Source: Pseudomonadota bacterium
GTDB lineage: Bacteria; Pseudomonadota; Gammaproteobacteria; Arenicellales; UBA868
Reading direction: 5' to 3'
Length of the DNA: 64,000 nt
Assembly (NCBI GenBank): GCA_018672825.1
Contig: JABHUE010000063.1
Span: 1 to 64,000 of the forward strand
The notes beneath the pieces were generated by a model. That model had not been told where the DNA came from and did not search any database. It worked only from the letters and a program-made list of their open reading frames with translations. This document shows, one piece after another, positions 41,271 through 51,381 of the stretch (its first letter is position 1; every line of letters begins with the position of its first letter). Both the position numbers and the translations under genes were made by a program.

Positions 41271-41387
41271 TTAGGAAAGAGATAGCGCCGGCAGGCGCAG
41301 TAGCGCCAGGATAGCCAGCACGAGAAGCCGCGACGGGATTGCATCCAAATTTGACGTCCGGAAAGCCATTTGATTACGCGAGATCAT
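41271..41387 (-). CDS. leuL: leucine-rich attenuation leader peptide of leuA
   Basis: A 38-codon open frame ending 87 bases before leuA. Its second half reads RLLVLAILALLRLPALSLS: 9 Leu, 1 Val and 1 Ile in 18 residues (codons 20-37). This is the hallmark of a leader peptide whose translation senses leucyl-tRNA supply. A promoter lies immediately upstream. An in-frame ATG at codon 7 and a GTG just before the first ATG are other possible starts. Low conservation and length prevent homology evidence; the call rests on composition and location. Confidence 0.8.
   Translation of the reverse strand: MISRNQMAFRTSNLDAIPSRLLVLAILALLRLPALSLS
41285..41307 (-). promoter_or_regulatory. mutually exclusive hairpins in the leuA leader
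   Basis: On the RNA, segment A (GGCGC, 41303-41307), B (GCGCC, 41294-41298) and C (GGCGC, 41285-41289) occur in order. A:B and B:C each give a 5-bp GC stem with a 4-nt loop, and they exclude each other because both use B. All three lie inside the leader reading frame (codons 27-35), just after the first Leu codons. B:C is followed by TATCTCTTTCC, a poor U tract. Confidence 0.6.
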
Positions 41388-41393
41388 CACCCC

Positions 41394-41422
41394 AGTATAC
41401 CGTTATCGTCGCTTTCCAGCAA
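41394..41422 (-). promoter_or_regulatory. promoter of the leuA leader
   Basis: TTGCTG (41417-41422), a 17-base spacer, and TATACT (41394-41399). The -10 box ends only six bases before the first ATG of the leader peptide, so the transcript would begin at or within a few bases of that codon. It lies just beyond the pssA stop. Confidence 0.75.
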
Positions 41423-41434
41423 AACCACTTCAAT

Positions 41435-42268
41435 CTAGTCCCGCCCGTCGGGCCCCGCACTATCCGAAGAAGGATCATTGACTGTTGAGGTGTTTTCAAC
41501 CTCGTCAGTTACCGGTTTGAATACATTTATTCCTTTTTTTCGAAGCAACGCCCATTCCACCGGGCCCGACAACGCGTAGGCCAGAAAAATGATGAATACA
41601 ACGAGCGGGGGATCAAAGGAGATCAACACGAATACAAGGACAAGCCCCAAAACAAAGATGAACGGCACGCGGTGCTTGAGATCTAGATCTTTAAAGCTTC
41701 GATACGGAAGGCTTGTCACCATCGCAAACGAAAGAGCGGCCATCACGACCATCGCAATGCCGCGAAACACCGGGTCAACGAGCATATAGGTATTTGCGGC
41801 CCAAATTGACGCTGCGACCAAGACGGCAGCTGCAGGACAAGGGAGGCCTTGGAAGTAACGCTTGCTGGGTGAGTCCATTGTATTAAAGCGGGCCAGGCGT
41901 AACGCCGTCGTCGCAACATATAAAAAGGCGACCAGCCAGCCGCTCTTCCCAAGCGCCTGCAAACCCCATTCAAAAAGAATAAGCGCAGGTGCGAGCCCAA
42001 ACGACACAAGATCAACAAGCGAGTCATACTCTTTTCCAAAATCGCTCACGGTATTTGTCAAACGGGCGACCCTACCATCAAGGGTATCAAGGATCGCGGC
42101 GACAATTATCGCCACGGCTGCATTTTCGAAATTTCCGACCGTTGCCTGGACGATGGCATAGAACGCCGCAAAAAGACTTGCGGTTGTAAAAAGATTGGGA
42201 AGGATGTAAACCCCTTTTGGAGGCCGATCAGAATCCCCGGAGCCCGAGATATTTTTAGACTGACTCAA
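41435..42268 (-). CDS. pssA: CDP-diacylglycerol--serine O-phosphatidyltransferase
   Basis: 277 residues with about seven membrane segments. The CDP-alcohol phosphotransferase signature is complete in DTLDGRVARLTNTVSDFG followed by KEYDSLVD. It makes phosphatidylserine from CDP-diacylglycerol, which the neighbouring psd decarboxylates to phosphatidylethanolamine. The start is TTG with GGAGG 7 bases upstream, overlapping the end of psd by 14 bases, so coupling is likely. The last 40 residues are hydrophilic and acidic. Confidence 0.94.
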   Translation of the reverse strand: MSQSKNISGSGDSDRPPKGVYILPNLFTTASLFAAFYAIVQATVGNFENAAVAIIVAAILDTLDGRVARLTNTVSDFGKEYDSLVDLVSFGLAPALILFEWGLQALGKSGWLVAFLYVATTALRLARFNTMDSPSKRYFQGLPCPAAAVLVAASIWAANTYMLVDPVFRGIAMVVMAALSFAMVTSLPYRSFKDLDLKHRVPFIFVLGLVLVFVLISFDPPLVVFIIFLAYALSGPVEWALLRKKGINVFKPVTDEVENTSTVNDPSSDSAGPDGRD

Positions 42269-42917
42269 CCGATGCCTCCCGAGAAGTCAGTTGGGCAATT
42301 GTATCGCTTCCCGAAAGCACCCACTTTCCCAACTTCGCGACGATCTTGGCGTCTTCAGGCACATAAATATCGACTCGGGAACCAAAACGTATAAATCCAT
42401 AACGTTGACCCGCAACAACCGTTTCACCGGGTTTCACGTAGGTCAGAATTCGACGAGCGACCCAACCGGCGATTTGCACGCTACTGACCTTGATACCCTC
42501 GGGTGTCGTAATCTGAATCCCACAGCGTTCATTTTGTGAGGAGGCCTTAGCTAAAGACGCATTAAAAAATCGGCCGCGGGTGTGCTTGATATCCGTGATT
42601 CTCCCGGCGATGGGAATGCGATTGGAATGGACGGAAAAAATATTCATAAAAACACTGATACGGACACACGCATCCCCGGAGAAAGGATCCTTATCGGGTT
42701 GAATACTGACTATTTTGCCATGAGCGGGGGAGACAATCAGATGATCGCCTTTCGGAACGCTCCGCGGCGGATCCCTGAAAAACTGCACCACCAGAACAAC
42801 AAGTACCCAGAAAGGGGCGGCCAGCCACCAACCAGCGAACCAATGGACCACGAGCGCCAGGATCAAAAAGCCAGAAATGCGGCTCCATCCTTCTCGTGCG
42901 ATGATCGGCGTACTCAC
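42255..42917 (-). CDS. psd: phosphatidylserine decarboxylase, short form
   Basis: 220 residues. Two N-terminal membrane segments (about 14-45), then the PSD domain: SPAHGKIVSI, VFMNIFSVHSNRIPIAG and the self-cleavage site RFGSRVDIY, where Gly-Ser processing gives the pyruvoyl group. This is the shorter PSD class, not the roughly 290-320-residue enzyme of E. coli and Pseudomonas. The start is GTG. Placement between ilvC and pssA couples both steps of phosphatidylethanolamine synthesis in one transcript. Confidence 0.92.
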   Translation of the reverse strand: MSTPIIAREGWSRISGFLILALVVHWFAGWWLAAPFWVLVVLVVQFFRDPPRSVPKGDHLIVSPAHGKIVSIQPDKDPFSGDACVRISVFMNIFSVHSNRIPIAGRITDIKHTRGRFFNASLAKASSQNERCGIQITTPEGIKVSSVQIAGWVARRILTYVKPGETVVAGQRYGFIRFGSRVDIYVPEDAKIVAKLGKWVLSGSDTIAQLTSREASVESV

Positions 42918-42957
42918 CTTGGTCGGAATATCAGCATTATCAGTGAGTGAGAAACGT

Positions 42958-44516
<1,559 letters not shown>

Positions 44517-44521
44517 AATGG

Positions 44522-46258
44522 TTATGCCAATTCGCGTTCGAGGGGTTTGGCACCGCTGTCTGAAGGCTTCAATACCATTTCGTTGTGCCCTGCGCCTGCT
44601 GAGATCATGGGATAGACGTTCTCGCTCTGATCCGTAATGAAGTCCAGGAAAACTAACTGATCTTTCCGCGCAAAAGCGTCTCGTAGCGCATCTTCAACAT
44701 CCCCCGGCTTGTCAATTTGAATTCCCGTGTGACCAAAACTTGAGGCAAGTTCTACAAAGTCAGGTAAAGAATCCATATAGGAATGGGAGTAACGTCGGTC
44801 ATAAAAAAACTCCTGCCACTGCCGAACCATTCCCATATATCGGTTATTCAAATTTATGACTTTAATGGGCAAGCCATACTGCTTGCAGGTCGATAATTCT
44901 TGAATACACATCATAATACTCGCCTCCCCAGTGACGCAGGCGACTGCCGACTCAGGGTGCGCCAACTGGACGCCCATTGCTGATGGCAGTCCAAATCCCA
45001 TAGTTCCAAGACCCCCTGAGTTAATCCATCTTCGAGTCTTGTTGAATCCATAATATTGGGCGGCCCACATCTGATGCTGTCCCACATCAGAAGTCACATA
45101 GGCATCGCCCAGCGTCACTTCATGGAGCTTCTGCACGACAAACTGAGGTTTAATCAACTCATCACTGGAATCGTATCTCAAGGAATCTTTTCCTTTCCAC
45201 TCTTCGATTTGAGACCACCATGCCGCTAACGCATCACCGTTAGGGCTTGTTCCGCTCGAGCCAATTGCCTCCAACAGTTGATCCAGAACCGTCGTTGCAT
45301 CACCCACAATTGGGACCTCAACCCGCACATTCTTGCCGATGGATGCCGGGTCAATATCGATATGAATAATCTTCGCATTTGGCGAGAATTTAGTAAGATC
45401 GCCAGTTACACGGTCATCGAATCGGACACCCACTGCCAACATGACATCAGACTCGTACATGGCCATATTGGCTTCATAGGTCCCATGCATTCCCAGCATG
45501 CCGAGAAAACGCGGATGGTCCGATGGCAGCCCGCCCAAACCCATCAACGTATTAGTGCAAGGGTAGTCAAGCTTGTCGACAAGCGCGGTCAACTGACGTG
45601 CCGCATCCGAGAGCACAATTCCGCCCCCGGTATATATTATCGGCCGTTTTGCTCCTAACAATAAATGTGCCGCCCGATTAATCTGTTTCGAATGCCCTCG
45701 ACTGAGCGGCGCATACGAACGCATCCGAATTTCCTTCGGATAGGAATATTCGGTTCTGAGTGCAGTGACGTCCTTGGGAATATCAACAACCACTGGGCCA
45801 GGACGACCTGTGTTCGCGATATAAAAAGCTTTCTTAATCGTTGTTGCCAAATCTTTTACATCGCGAACCAAGAAATTATGTTTGACGCACGGTCGCGTGA
45901 TGCCAACAGTATCCACTTCCTGAAATGCATCATCTCCGATTAGGTGAGTCGGGACTTGAGCTGCAAGCACGACCATGGGAATGGAGTCCATGTAAGCAGT
46001 CGCTATTCCAGTAATCGTGTTGGTTACGCCAGGTCCAGAGGTCACGAGCACCACACCTGGTTTACCAGTCGCGCGAGCATAACCATCGGCCGCATGAGTA
46101 GCGGCCTGCTCATGGCGAACTAAAATGTGGCGAACATCTTCCTGGCTGTAAAGCGCGTCGTAAATATGTAACGCTGCTCCTCCAGGGTATCCGAACACAA
46201 GATCTACGCCTTCATCTTTAAGGCTTCGAACGACAATCTCAGCGCCGGTCAGCTCCAT
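44522..46258 (-). CDS. ilvB: acetolactate synthase large (catalytic) subunit
   Basis: 578 residues, thiamine diphosphate enzyme making acetolactate or acetohydroxybutyrate. The catalytic Glu is in LVRHEQAATHAADGYAR (near residue 50) and the FAD-binding middle domain follows. The C-terminal ThDP motif reads TGEASIMMCIQELST..NLNN (near residue 443). The usual form is GDGS or GEGS, so the Gly-to-Ala change is unusual. It is the first gene of ilvBHC-psd-pssA, with its own promoter. Confidence 0.96.
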   Translation of the reverse strand: MELTGAEIVVRSLKDEGVDLVFGYPGGAALHIYDALYSQEDVRHILVRHEQAATHAADGYARATGKPGVVLVTSGPGVTNTITGIATAYMDSIPMVVLAAQVPTHLIGDDAFQEVDTVGITRPCVKHNFLVRDVKDLATTIKKAFYIANTGRPGPVVVDIPKDVTALRTEYSYPKEIRMRSYAPLSRGHSKQINRAAHLLLGAKRPIIYTGGGIVLSDAARQLTALVDKLDYPCTNTLMGLGGLPSDHPRFLGMLGMHGTYEANMAMYESDVMLAVGVRFDDRVTGDLTKFSPNAKIIHIDIDPASIGKNVRVEVPIVGDATTVLDQLLEAIGSSGTSPNGDALAAWWSQIEEWKGKDSLRYDSSDELIKPQFVVQKLHEVTLGDAYVTSDVGQHQMWAAQYYGFNKTRRWINSGGLGTMGFGLPSAMGVQLAHPESAVACVTGEASIMMCIQELSTCKQYGLPIKVINLNNRYMGMVRQWQEFFYDRRYSHSYMDSLPDFVELASSFGHTGIQIDKPGDVEDALRDAFARKDQLVFLDFITDQSENVYPMISAGAGHNEMVLKPSDSGAKPLERELA

Positions 46259-46323
46259 TAGCGAACCTCAATTAAAATTAGGTAAGAAAAATCTTAGGAA
46301 AAAACGAGAAATCCAGACGCGTA

Positions 46324-46353
46324 AGTATAAACAGTACAAGGGTAGCCTGTAAA
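46324..46353 (-). promoter_or_regulatory. ilvB operon promoter
   Basis: TTTACA (46348-46353), an 18-base spacer and TATACT (46324-46329), starting just past the cysS stop. The predicted 5' leader of about 60 bases contains no leader-peptide frame rich in branched-chain codons, in contrast to leuA. Confidence 0.65.
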
Positions 46354-46354
46354 T

Positions 46355-47785
46355 TCAACGCCGACGCCATTCACAGGTTCCGTCCGGCCGATCCTCAATC
46401 AGAACATTCAACGCCTCAAGCTCCTGGCGAATCGCATCGGCTCGATCAAAATCACGAGACAATCGCGCCGCTTGCCGTTGCTGCACCAAGGACTCAATGA
46501 GACTCGAATCTCCCTCAGGGCTCAAGGAATAATTCGAGCCAGAGATTCCGAGGAAAGCTGCCGGATTTAGATAAAGCAGGCCCAAAATATCAGCCAGGCG
46601 CTTCAATTCGGCGCCGTACGCTGCCGCCAATGAACTTTTCCCCTGGTCAATTGCTCGATTTATCTCTTTCGCAATATCGAAAAGCACGGCAATTGCCGAT
46701 GGGGTATTAAAGTCGTCATCCAGCGCCCGATCAAATGCCAGAGAAAACTGATCATTAATGAGTAGCGTCGTCGGTAAATCTCCAGTCACAGACTTTTGTA
46801 ATGCGGAGTACAGTCGTTCTAGCCCGGAGCGAGCCTGATCAAGGCCGCTATCAGAAAAATTAAGCGGGCTCCGGTAATGACTGAGGAGCATAAGAAACCT
46901 AACCACTTCACCCGCTCTTTCCGGACTTTGATCATTTTTGAGTATCTCTCGGATAGTAAAAAAATTACCTAATGACTTCGACATCTTTTCATGATCGATC
47001 TGAACGAAACCGTTATGCATCCAAAAATTGACAAACTTTTTTCCTGTCGCGCCCTCCGTCTGAGCGATCTCATTTTCGTGATGCGGAAAACGCAAATCCA
47101 TTCCACCACCATGAATATCAAAACTATCCCCTAAACATCGGGTCGACATCGCCGAACACTCTATATGCCATCCCGGTCGTCCATCACCCCAAGGAGACGG
47201 CCAGGCCGGTTCCCCGGCTTTCGCCGACTTCCAGAGAACAAAATCAAGCGGGTCATCCTTCGCCATGTCTTTATCAATTCGCGCACCGGATAACAATTCA
47301 TCAATCGAGCGGCCAGAGAGCAAACCGTATCCTGGAAACTGTCGAACACGAAAGAAAACGTCACCGTTTTTTCCTTGATAAGCAAGGTCTCGTGCCTGCA
47401 GAGTTTCAATCATCGAGATAATTTCTGTAATGTGTCCGGTTGCTCTCGGCTCCTCATCAGGCGGCATCACGTTGAGTACTGCCTCATCCTCATGCATTGC
47501 GGAAATAAATCTTTCGGTTAAAGAATCAAGTGGTTCGCCTATTTCAGTCGCACGGGCAATGATCTTGTCGTCGATATCTGTGATATTTCTGATGTATTTA
47601 ACATCGAAACCCTTGGCTCTAAGGACCCGCACAACCATATCGAAAACAACAAGGACGCGAGCGTGGCCAATATGACAAAAATCATATACTGTCATTCCAC
47701 ACACATATATGCCGACTTTTCCGGGCTCTTTGGGTTCAAAAAGCTCTTTATCTCGGCTTAAACTATTGTAAATTTGAATAGACAT
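46355..47785 (-). CDS. cysS: cysteinyl-tRNA synthetase
   Basis: 476 residues. HIGH motif in [15 protein letters not shown] and KMSKS in [17 protein letters not shown]; the zinc-binding Cys and His residues are in [21 protein letters not shown] and HHENE. It charges tRNA-Cys. A GTG four codons upstream is in frame, but the ATG at 47785 gives the usual [14 protein letters not shown] start. No clear Shine-Dalgarno sequence. Divergent from lpxH. Confidence 0.96.
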   Translation of the reverse strand: MSIQIYNSLSRDKELFEPKEPGKVGIYVCGMTVYDFCHIGHARVLVVFDMVVRVLRAKGFDVKYIRNITDIDDKIIARATEIGEPLDSLTERFISAMHEDEAVLNVMPPDEEPRATGHITEIISMIETLQARDLAYQGKNGDVFFRVRQFPGYGLLSGRSIDELLSGARIDKDMAKDDPLDFVLWKSAKAGEPAWPSPWGDGRPGWHIECSAMSTRCLGDSFDIHGGGMDLRFPHHENEIAQTEGATGKKFVNFWMHNGFVQIDHEKMSKSLGNFFTIREILKNDQSPERAGEVVRFLMLLSHYRSPLNFSDSGLDQARSGLERLYSALQKSVTGDLPTTLLINDQFSLAFDRALDDDFNTPSAIAVLFDIAKEINRAIDQGKSSLAAAYGAELKRLADILGLLYLNPAAFLGISGSNYSLSPEGDSSLIESLVQQRQAARLSRDFDRADAIRQELEALNVLIEDRPDGTCEWRRR

Positions 47786-47812
47786 AAAAATGGCCACGCG
47801 AAGCGGTAGCGA

Positions 47813-47841
47813 ATGTTACCGAAATGACTGAGTTAATCCAA
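47813..47841 (-). promoter_or_regulatory. candidate cysS promoter
   Basis: TTGGAT (47836-47841), a 17-base spacer, TAACAT (47813-47818). This places the start point about 20 bases before the cysS ATG, in the 106-base divergent region shared with lpxH. The match is moderate. Confidence 0.45.
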
Positions 47842-47891
47842 ATTTTTCTCTGATCGCTGTCTTGCCTAACTGAATCAAAAACTAACATTAC

Positions 47892-48629
47892 ATGATTTAT
47901 CTGATATCCGATCTTCATCTCAGCGCGACTGAGACCGACATTTTTCGTCGTTTCGAGCAATTCACCGCTCGGTTGGTTCCGGGAGATCAACTCTATATTT
48001 TGGGAGATCTTTTTGAATACTGGCTCGGAGACGACGCCGTCTTTTTTTTAGGTCATGAGAATACTTTTAACCTTCTCCGGATATTGACCGAAAAGCAAGT
48101 CAAAATCTTCTTTATGGCGGGTAACCGCGATTTTTTAGTGGGTCAAACTTTTTCCAAAGAGTGTGGAGTGACCTTACTCACCCAAGAGCATATTTTAGAA
48201 ATCGACTCTAGAAAATTACTATTAATGCACGGCGACAGTCTGTGCACGGACGACGCCCCCCACCAAGCTTTTCGCTCAATGGTTTTGGATGACACGTGGC
48301 AAAAGGGATTTTTAAGTAAAAGTATTGCCGAGCGTGATCAGTTAGCACGGTTGGCTAGGTACCGTAGTGATGACACAAAGACTGGCAAATCGATGGAAAT
48401 CATGGACGTTACTGACTCTGCGGTGTCCGCAATAGTGGAGAAACACTCGGTCCGCTTACTCATTCACGGCCACACTCACCGCCCAGCAATTCACTCGATC
48501 AATTGCCAGTTACCAAACTGTCACCGTATCGTTTTGGGAGACTGGGCGTCCTGCGAAAGTTGGATCACACTGACAAAGGATGAAATTTTGCTTCACCATC
48601 ACGGAATCACGGATCAACTCATACTTTAG
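47892..48629 (+). CDS. lpxH: UDP-2,3-diacylglucosamine diphosphatase LpxH
   Basis: 245 residues, calcineurin-like metallophosphoesterase. Metal motifs are ISDLHLS (residues 5-11), [32 protein letters not shown] and [10 protein letters not shown]. It hydrolyses UDP-2,3-diacylglucosamine to lipid X, the substrate for LpxB. Usually ppiB lies between cysS and lpxH; here the two are directly divergent. Its stop codon overlaps the purF stop on the other strand. Confidence 0.96.
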   Translation: MIYLISDLHLSATETDIFRRFEQFTARLVPGDQLYILGDLFEYWLGDDAVFFLGHENTFNLLRILTEKQVKIFFMAGNRDFLVGQTFSKECGVTLLTQEHILEIDSRKLLLMHGDSLCTDDAPHQAFRSMVLDDTWQKGFLSKSIAERDQLARLARYRSDDTKTGKSMEIMDVTDSAVSAIVEKHSVRLLIHGHTHRPAIHSINCQLPNCHRIVLGDWASCESWITLTKDEILLHHHGITDQLIL

Positions 48630-50143
48630 TGGTAAGAGTTGATCTCGGCAAAATCAAGAGTTTCCGAAGACTGTCGCTTAACATCATCGCCGCGTTCACC
48701 GGCGTTTTGACTCAAAAATTTTTCAGTCACATCACCCGTGACATATTGCCCGTCAAAACACGAGGCATCTACAGTATGGATTTTAGAGTTTCCTTCCCGA
48801 ACCGCTGAAATCAAATCTTCCAAACGCTGGAAAATGAGTCGATCAGCTCCAATAAACTTACAGATTTCCTCTTCCGTTCGGCCACTAGCGACGAGTTCAG
48901 AAGGTGCAGGCATATCAATCCCGTAAACATTTGCATAACGAACCGGCGGTGCTGCTGATGCGAAATACACTTTTTTTGCGCCAGCTTCCCGCGCCATCTG
49001 AATTATCTGTTTGGAAGTAGTTCCTCGAACAATAGAATCGTCAACCAGGAGTACGTTCTTACCTCGAAATTCGAGGTCAATAGCGTTTAGTTTCTGCCTA
49101 ACTGATTTTTGCCGCTCCGCCTGTCCTGGCATAATGAAGGTTCGACCGATATAGCGATTCTTGATAAACCCTTCTCGGTACTTAAGCCCCATCAAGTTGG
49201 CAAGCTGCAGCGCAGAGGTCCGACTGGTATCCGGAATTGGGATGACAACATCCACATCGTGATCATTCCATTCGCTTATTATCTGTTCGGCGAGTTTCTC
49301 ACCCATCCGCAGTCGACTCTTATAGACCGCAACCTCATCGATAATTGAATCTGGCCGGGCAAGATAGACGTACTCAAAAAGACAAGGTGTCAGCCGGGTA
49401 TTAGGCGCGCAAATTCGACGCTCGATCTGCCCATTGGTTGAAATAAAAACGCCCTCGCCCGGCGCGATATCCCCGATCAGTTGGTAGTTAAGCAAATCCA
49501 TCGCGACGCTCTCAGAAGCAACCATGACAGACTGTCCCTGTTCGTCAGATCGTGTCCCGATAACGAGCGGACGAATTCCGCACGGGTCTCGAAAGGCAAC
49601 CAGTCCATATCCTACAATCATCGCCACTACTGCATAGGCCCCTTTGCACCGCTGATGCAATCGGGCCACTGCGTCAAAAATATCATCCGCTTGAAGTGTC
49701 CCGCCCTTCTCTCGGGCAGAAACCATTAACTCATGGGCAAACACGTTAAGCAGTACTTCTGAATCAGAGCCTGTGTTGAGTTGACGAAGGTCTCCTTGGA
49801 ACAATTCCTGGCTCAACGCTTCTGCGTTAATTAAATTACCGTTGTGCCCCAACGCGACCCCGAATGGGGAGTTCACGTAAAAAGGTTGGGCTTCTGAGCG
49901 ATTCTCCCCACCCGCGGTGGGATAGCGGGCGTGACCAATTCCCATATGCCCTCGTAGCTGAAGCATGTGACGCGCTGCGAATACATCTCGCACGAGGCCG
50001 CTGTCTTTTCTCAAAAAGACCCTCCCCTCCTCACACGTCATTATTCCCGCCGCGTCTTGGCCCCGATGCTGAACGACTGTCAACGCGTCATAGATTTCTT
50101 GATTAACCGGTGCATGTCCGACAATTCCAACGACTCCACACAT
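48626..50143 (-). CDS. purF: amidophosphoribosyltransferase
   Basis: 505 residues. First committed step of purine synthesis. The N-terminal nucleophile Cys follows the initiator Met ([10 protein letters not shown]), so Met removal by Map is needed. Ntn glutaminase domain to about 240; the phosphoribosyltransferase domain has the PRPP loop [14 protein letters not shown] near residue 370. No PurR-like operator is seen upstream. It lies 38 bases after cvpA as in E. coli. Confidence 0.97.
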   Translation of the reverse strand: MCGVVGIVGHAPVNQEIYDALTVVQHRGQDAAGIMTCEEGRVFLRKDSGLVRDVFAARHMLQLRGHMGIGHARYPTAGGENRSEAQPFYVNSPFGVALGHNGNLINAEALSQELFQGDLRQLNTGSDSEVLLNVFAHELMVSAREKGGTLQADDIFDAVARLHQRCKGAYAVVAMIVGYGLVAFRDPCGIRPLVIGTRSDEQGQSVMVASESVAMDLLNYQLIGDIAPGEGVFISTNGQIERRICAPNTRLTPCLFEYVYLARPDSIIDEVAVYKSRLRMGEKLAEQIISEWNDHDVDVVIPIPDTSRTSALQLANLMGLKYREGFIKNRYIGRTFIMPGQAERQKSVRQKLNAIDLEFRGKNVLLVDDSIVRGTTSKQIIQMAREAGAKKVYFASAAPPVRYANVYGIDMPAPSELVASGRTEEEICKFIGADRLIFQRLEDLISAVREGNSKIHTVDASCFDGQYVTGDVTEKFLSQNAGERGDDVKRQSSETLDFAEINSYH

Positions 50144-50181
50144 ATTAGCGAGCTCCGATGATGGCTTCGATTAAATCGGGA

Positions 50182-50733
50182 TTAAAGGTCCTGATCACTT
50201 TCGCTTTCATCGACCTTGGTCGACACGGCGTCCTTCGAAAGAGAATCACTGACCTTTAACGAAAAACTATTTACCAAAGGATTAAAGTAGGGGATTAACT
50301 GCGCCCGAATATACCAATCCTGTTCCGGGATCGCGGTTAGTCGGAACGCTATCAGCAAGAATGTGATAACCGCGACCCCTCGCGCGACTCCGAAAATCCC
50401 GCCAAAAAATCGATCTGCGAGACTCAAGCCCGCTTTTTTGAAAGCTCGGTTAAGAAGACTGCTCAACAGCGTCAGCGCGATCAAGACACCGGCAAAAACA
50501 ACTACCGAGCCAATCACCGCTGAGAGCGTTGGATTTTTTATCACAGAATCTAGAGAGTCGCCCAAAATCAGACCGTATCGATAGGAGAGCCAAGCCGCTA
50601 ATATCCACGAGACAAGCGATAACACCTCTCTAATGAGTCCGCGAACGATTCCTAGAATCAGCGAGGACAGAATCAAAAGCCCGAGAGCGAGATCTGCCGG
50701 GGACATCGCAGTCAACTGATTAAAAATTTCCAT
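50182..50733 (-). CDS. cvpA: CvpA family inner-membrane protein
   Basis: 183 residues with four predicted membrane helices and the family pattern DLALGLLILSSLILGIVRG. CvpA is linked to colicin V export and envelope integrity in E. coli; its molecular role is unclear. It is placed between dedD and purF, the conserved order. The C-terminal 30 residues are hydrophilic and charged. Confidence 0.92.
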   Translation of the reverse strand: MEIFNQLTAMSPADLALGLLILSSLILGIVRGLIREVLSLVSWILAAWLSYRYGLILGDSLDSVIKNPTLSAVIGSVVVFAGVLIALTLLSSLLNRAFKKAGLSLADRFFGGIFGVARGVAVITFLLIAFRLTAIPEQDWYIRAQLIPYFNPLVNSFSLKVSDSLSKDAVSTKVDESESDQDL

Positions 50734-50760
50734 ATTGGGTCCCGGAAAAAACCAAAAGGC

Positions 50761-51381
50761 TTAACCCTCTTCTGGAGTCACAACCGTCGGCTCGCCTGTT
50801 ATCAGAACCGCCTTGCCACTCTCTCGTTCAGCGGCTTCTTTCGTTTCGAATGGCCCTAATAACAGTCGCCAGACTGGCTTTTCCCCGATAACAATCTTCT
50901 CACGGCGCGCGGGCATATTATTTTCGGCTAAACGGGTTTCCAGCATTTTTAAATTCTCCTCGTCTTGGAACGCGCCAATTTGCACTAGCCAGCCGGGGTT
51001 GACCAGAACAACACTTTTATCCGTGTCTACTTCCTCGGGAGAAGCGCTAGGGTCATTGTTTTGATAAAGCGCTTTTTGCTCGATTGTCGTCTCTGAAACT
51101 CCCTTTTCTGAGTCCTGATCGGCCATGCCGTCTGAATTCACAGTCTGCTTCGCTGGCGACTCAGCTACGTTTGTTACGTCGGGGGCAAGTTCGCCGCCCC
51201 CGATAGTTGAAACAAATTGATCCGTAGGTCCAAAGCCTGGATCTTTTCCCGGGAGTTGGCGTGGCACGCCATTTCCACCCCCTAACAACCACGGCAGAAC
51301 AAGTATTGGCAAAACCAACAGGATAAAAGCTCCCATCAGCCGATGCTTAAGATTTACAGGAGAATTGCCTGACTCATCCAT
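50761..51381 (-). CDS. dedD: SPOR-domain protein, DedD-like
   Basis: 206 residues: short cytoplasmic N-terminus, one membrane helix (about 14-30, LMGAFILLVLPILVLPWLLG), an acidic Ser/Glu/Asp-rich periplasmic linker, and a C-terminal SPOR domain beginning near GWLVQIGAFQDEENLKMLET and ending VWRLLLGPFETKEAAERE. SPOR domains bind denuded septal peptidoglycan, so a cell division role is inferred. A one-base TAATG overlap with folC. Confidence 0.88.
   Translation of the reverse strand: MDESGNSPVNLKHRLMGAFILLVLPILVLPWLLGGGNGVPRQLPGKDPGFGPTDQFVSTIGGGELAPDVTNVAESPAKQTVNSDGMADQDSEKGVSETTIEQKALYQNNDPSASPEEVDTDKSVVLVNPGWLVQIGAFQDEENLKMLETRLAENNMPARREKIVIGEKPVWRLLLGPFETKEAAERESGKAVLITGEPTVVTPEEG

Noticed and set aside
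46259-46354. Possible attenuation leader for ilvB
   Set aside because: The predicted leader contains no ATG-started frame rich in Leu, Ile or Val codons and no hairpin with a U run.
47883-47888. TAACAT as -10 for lpxH
   Set aside because: It is 3 bases before the lpxH ATG, which would place the transcript start inside the gene.
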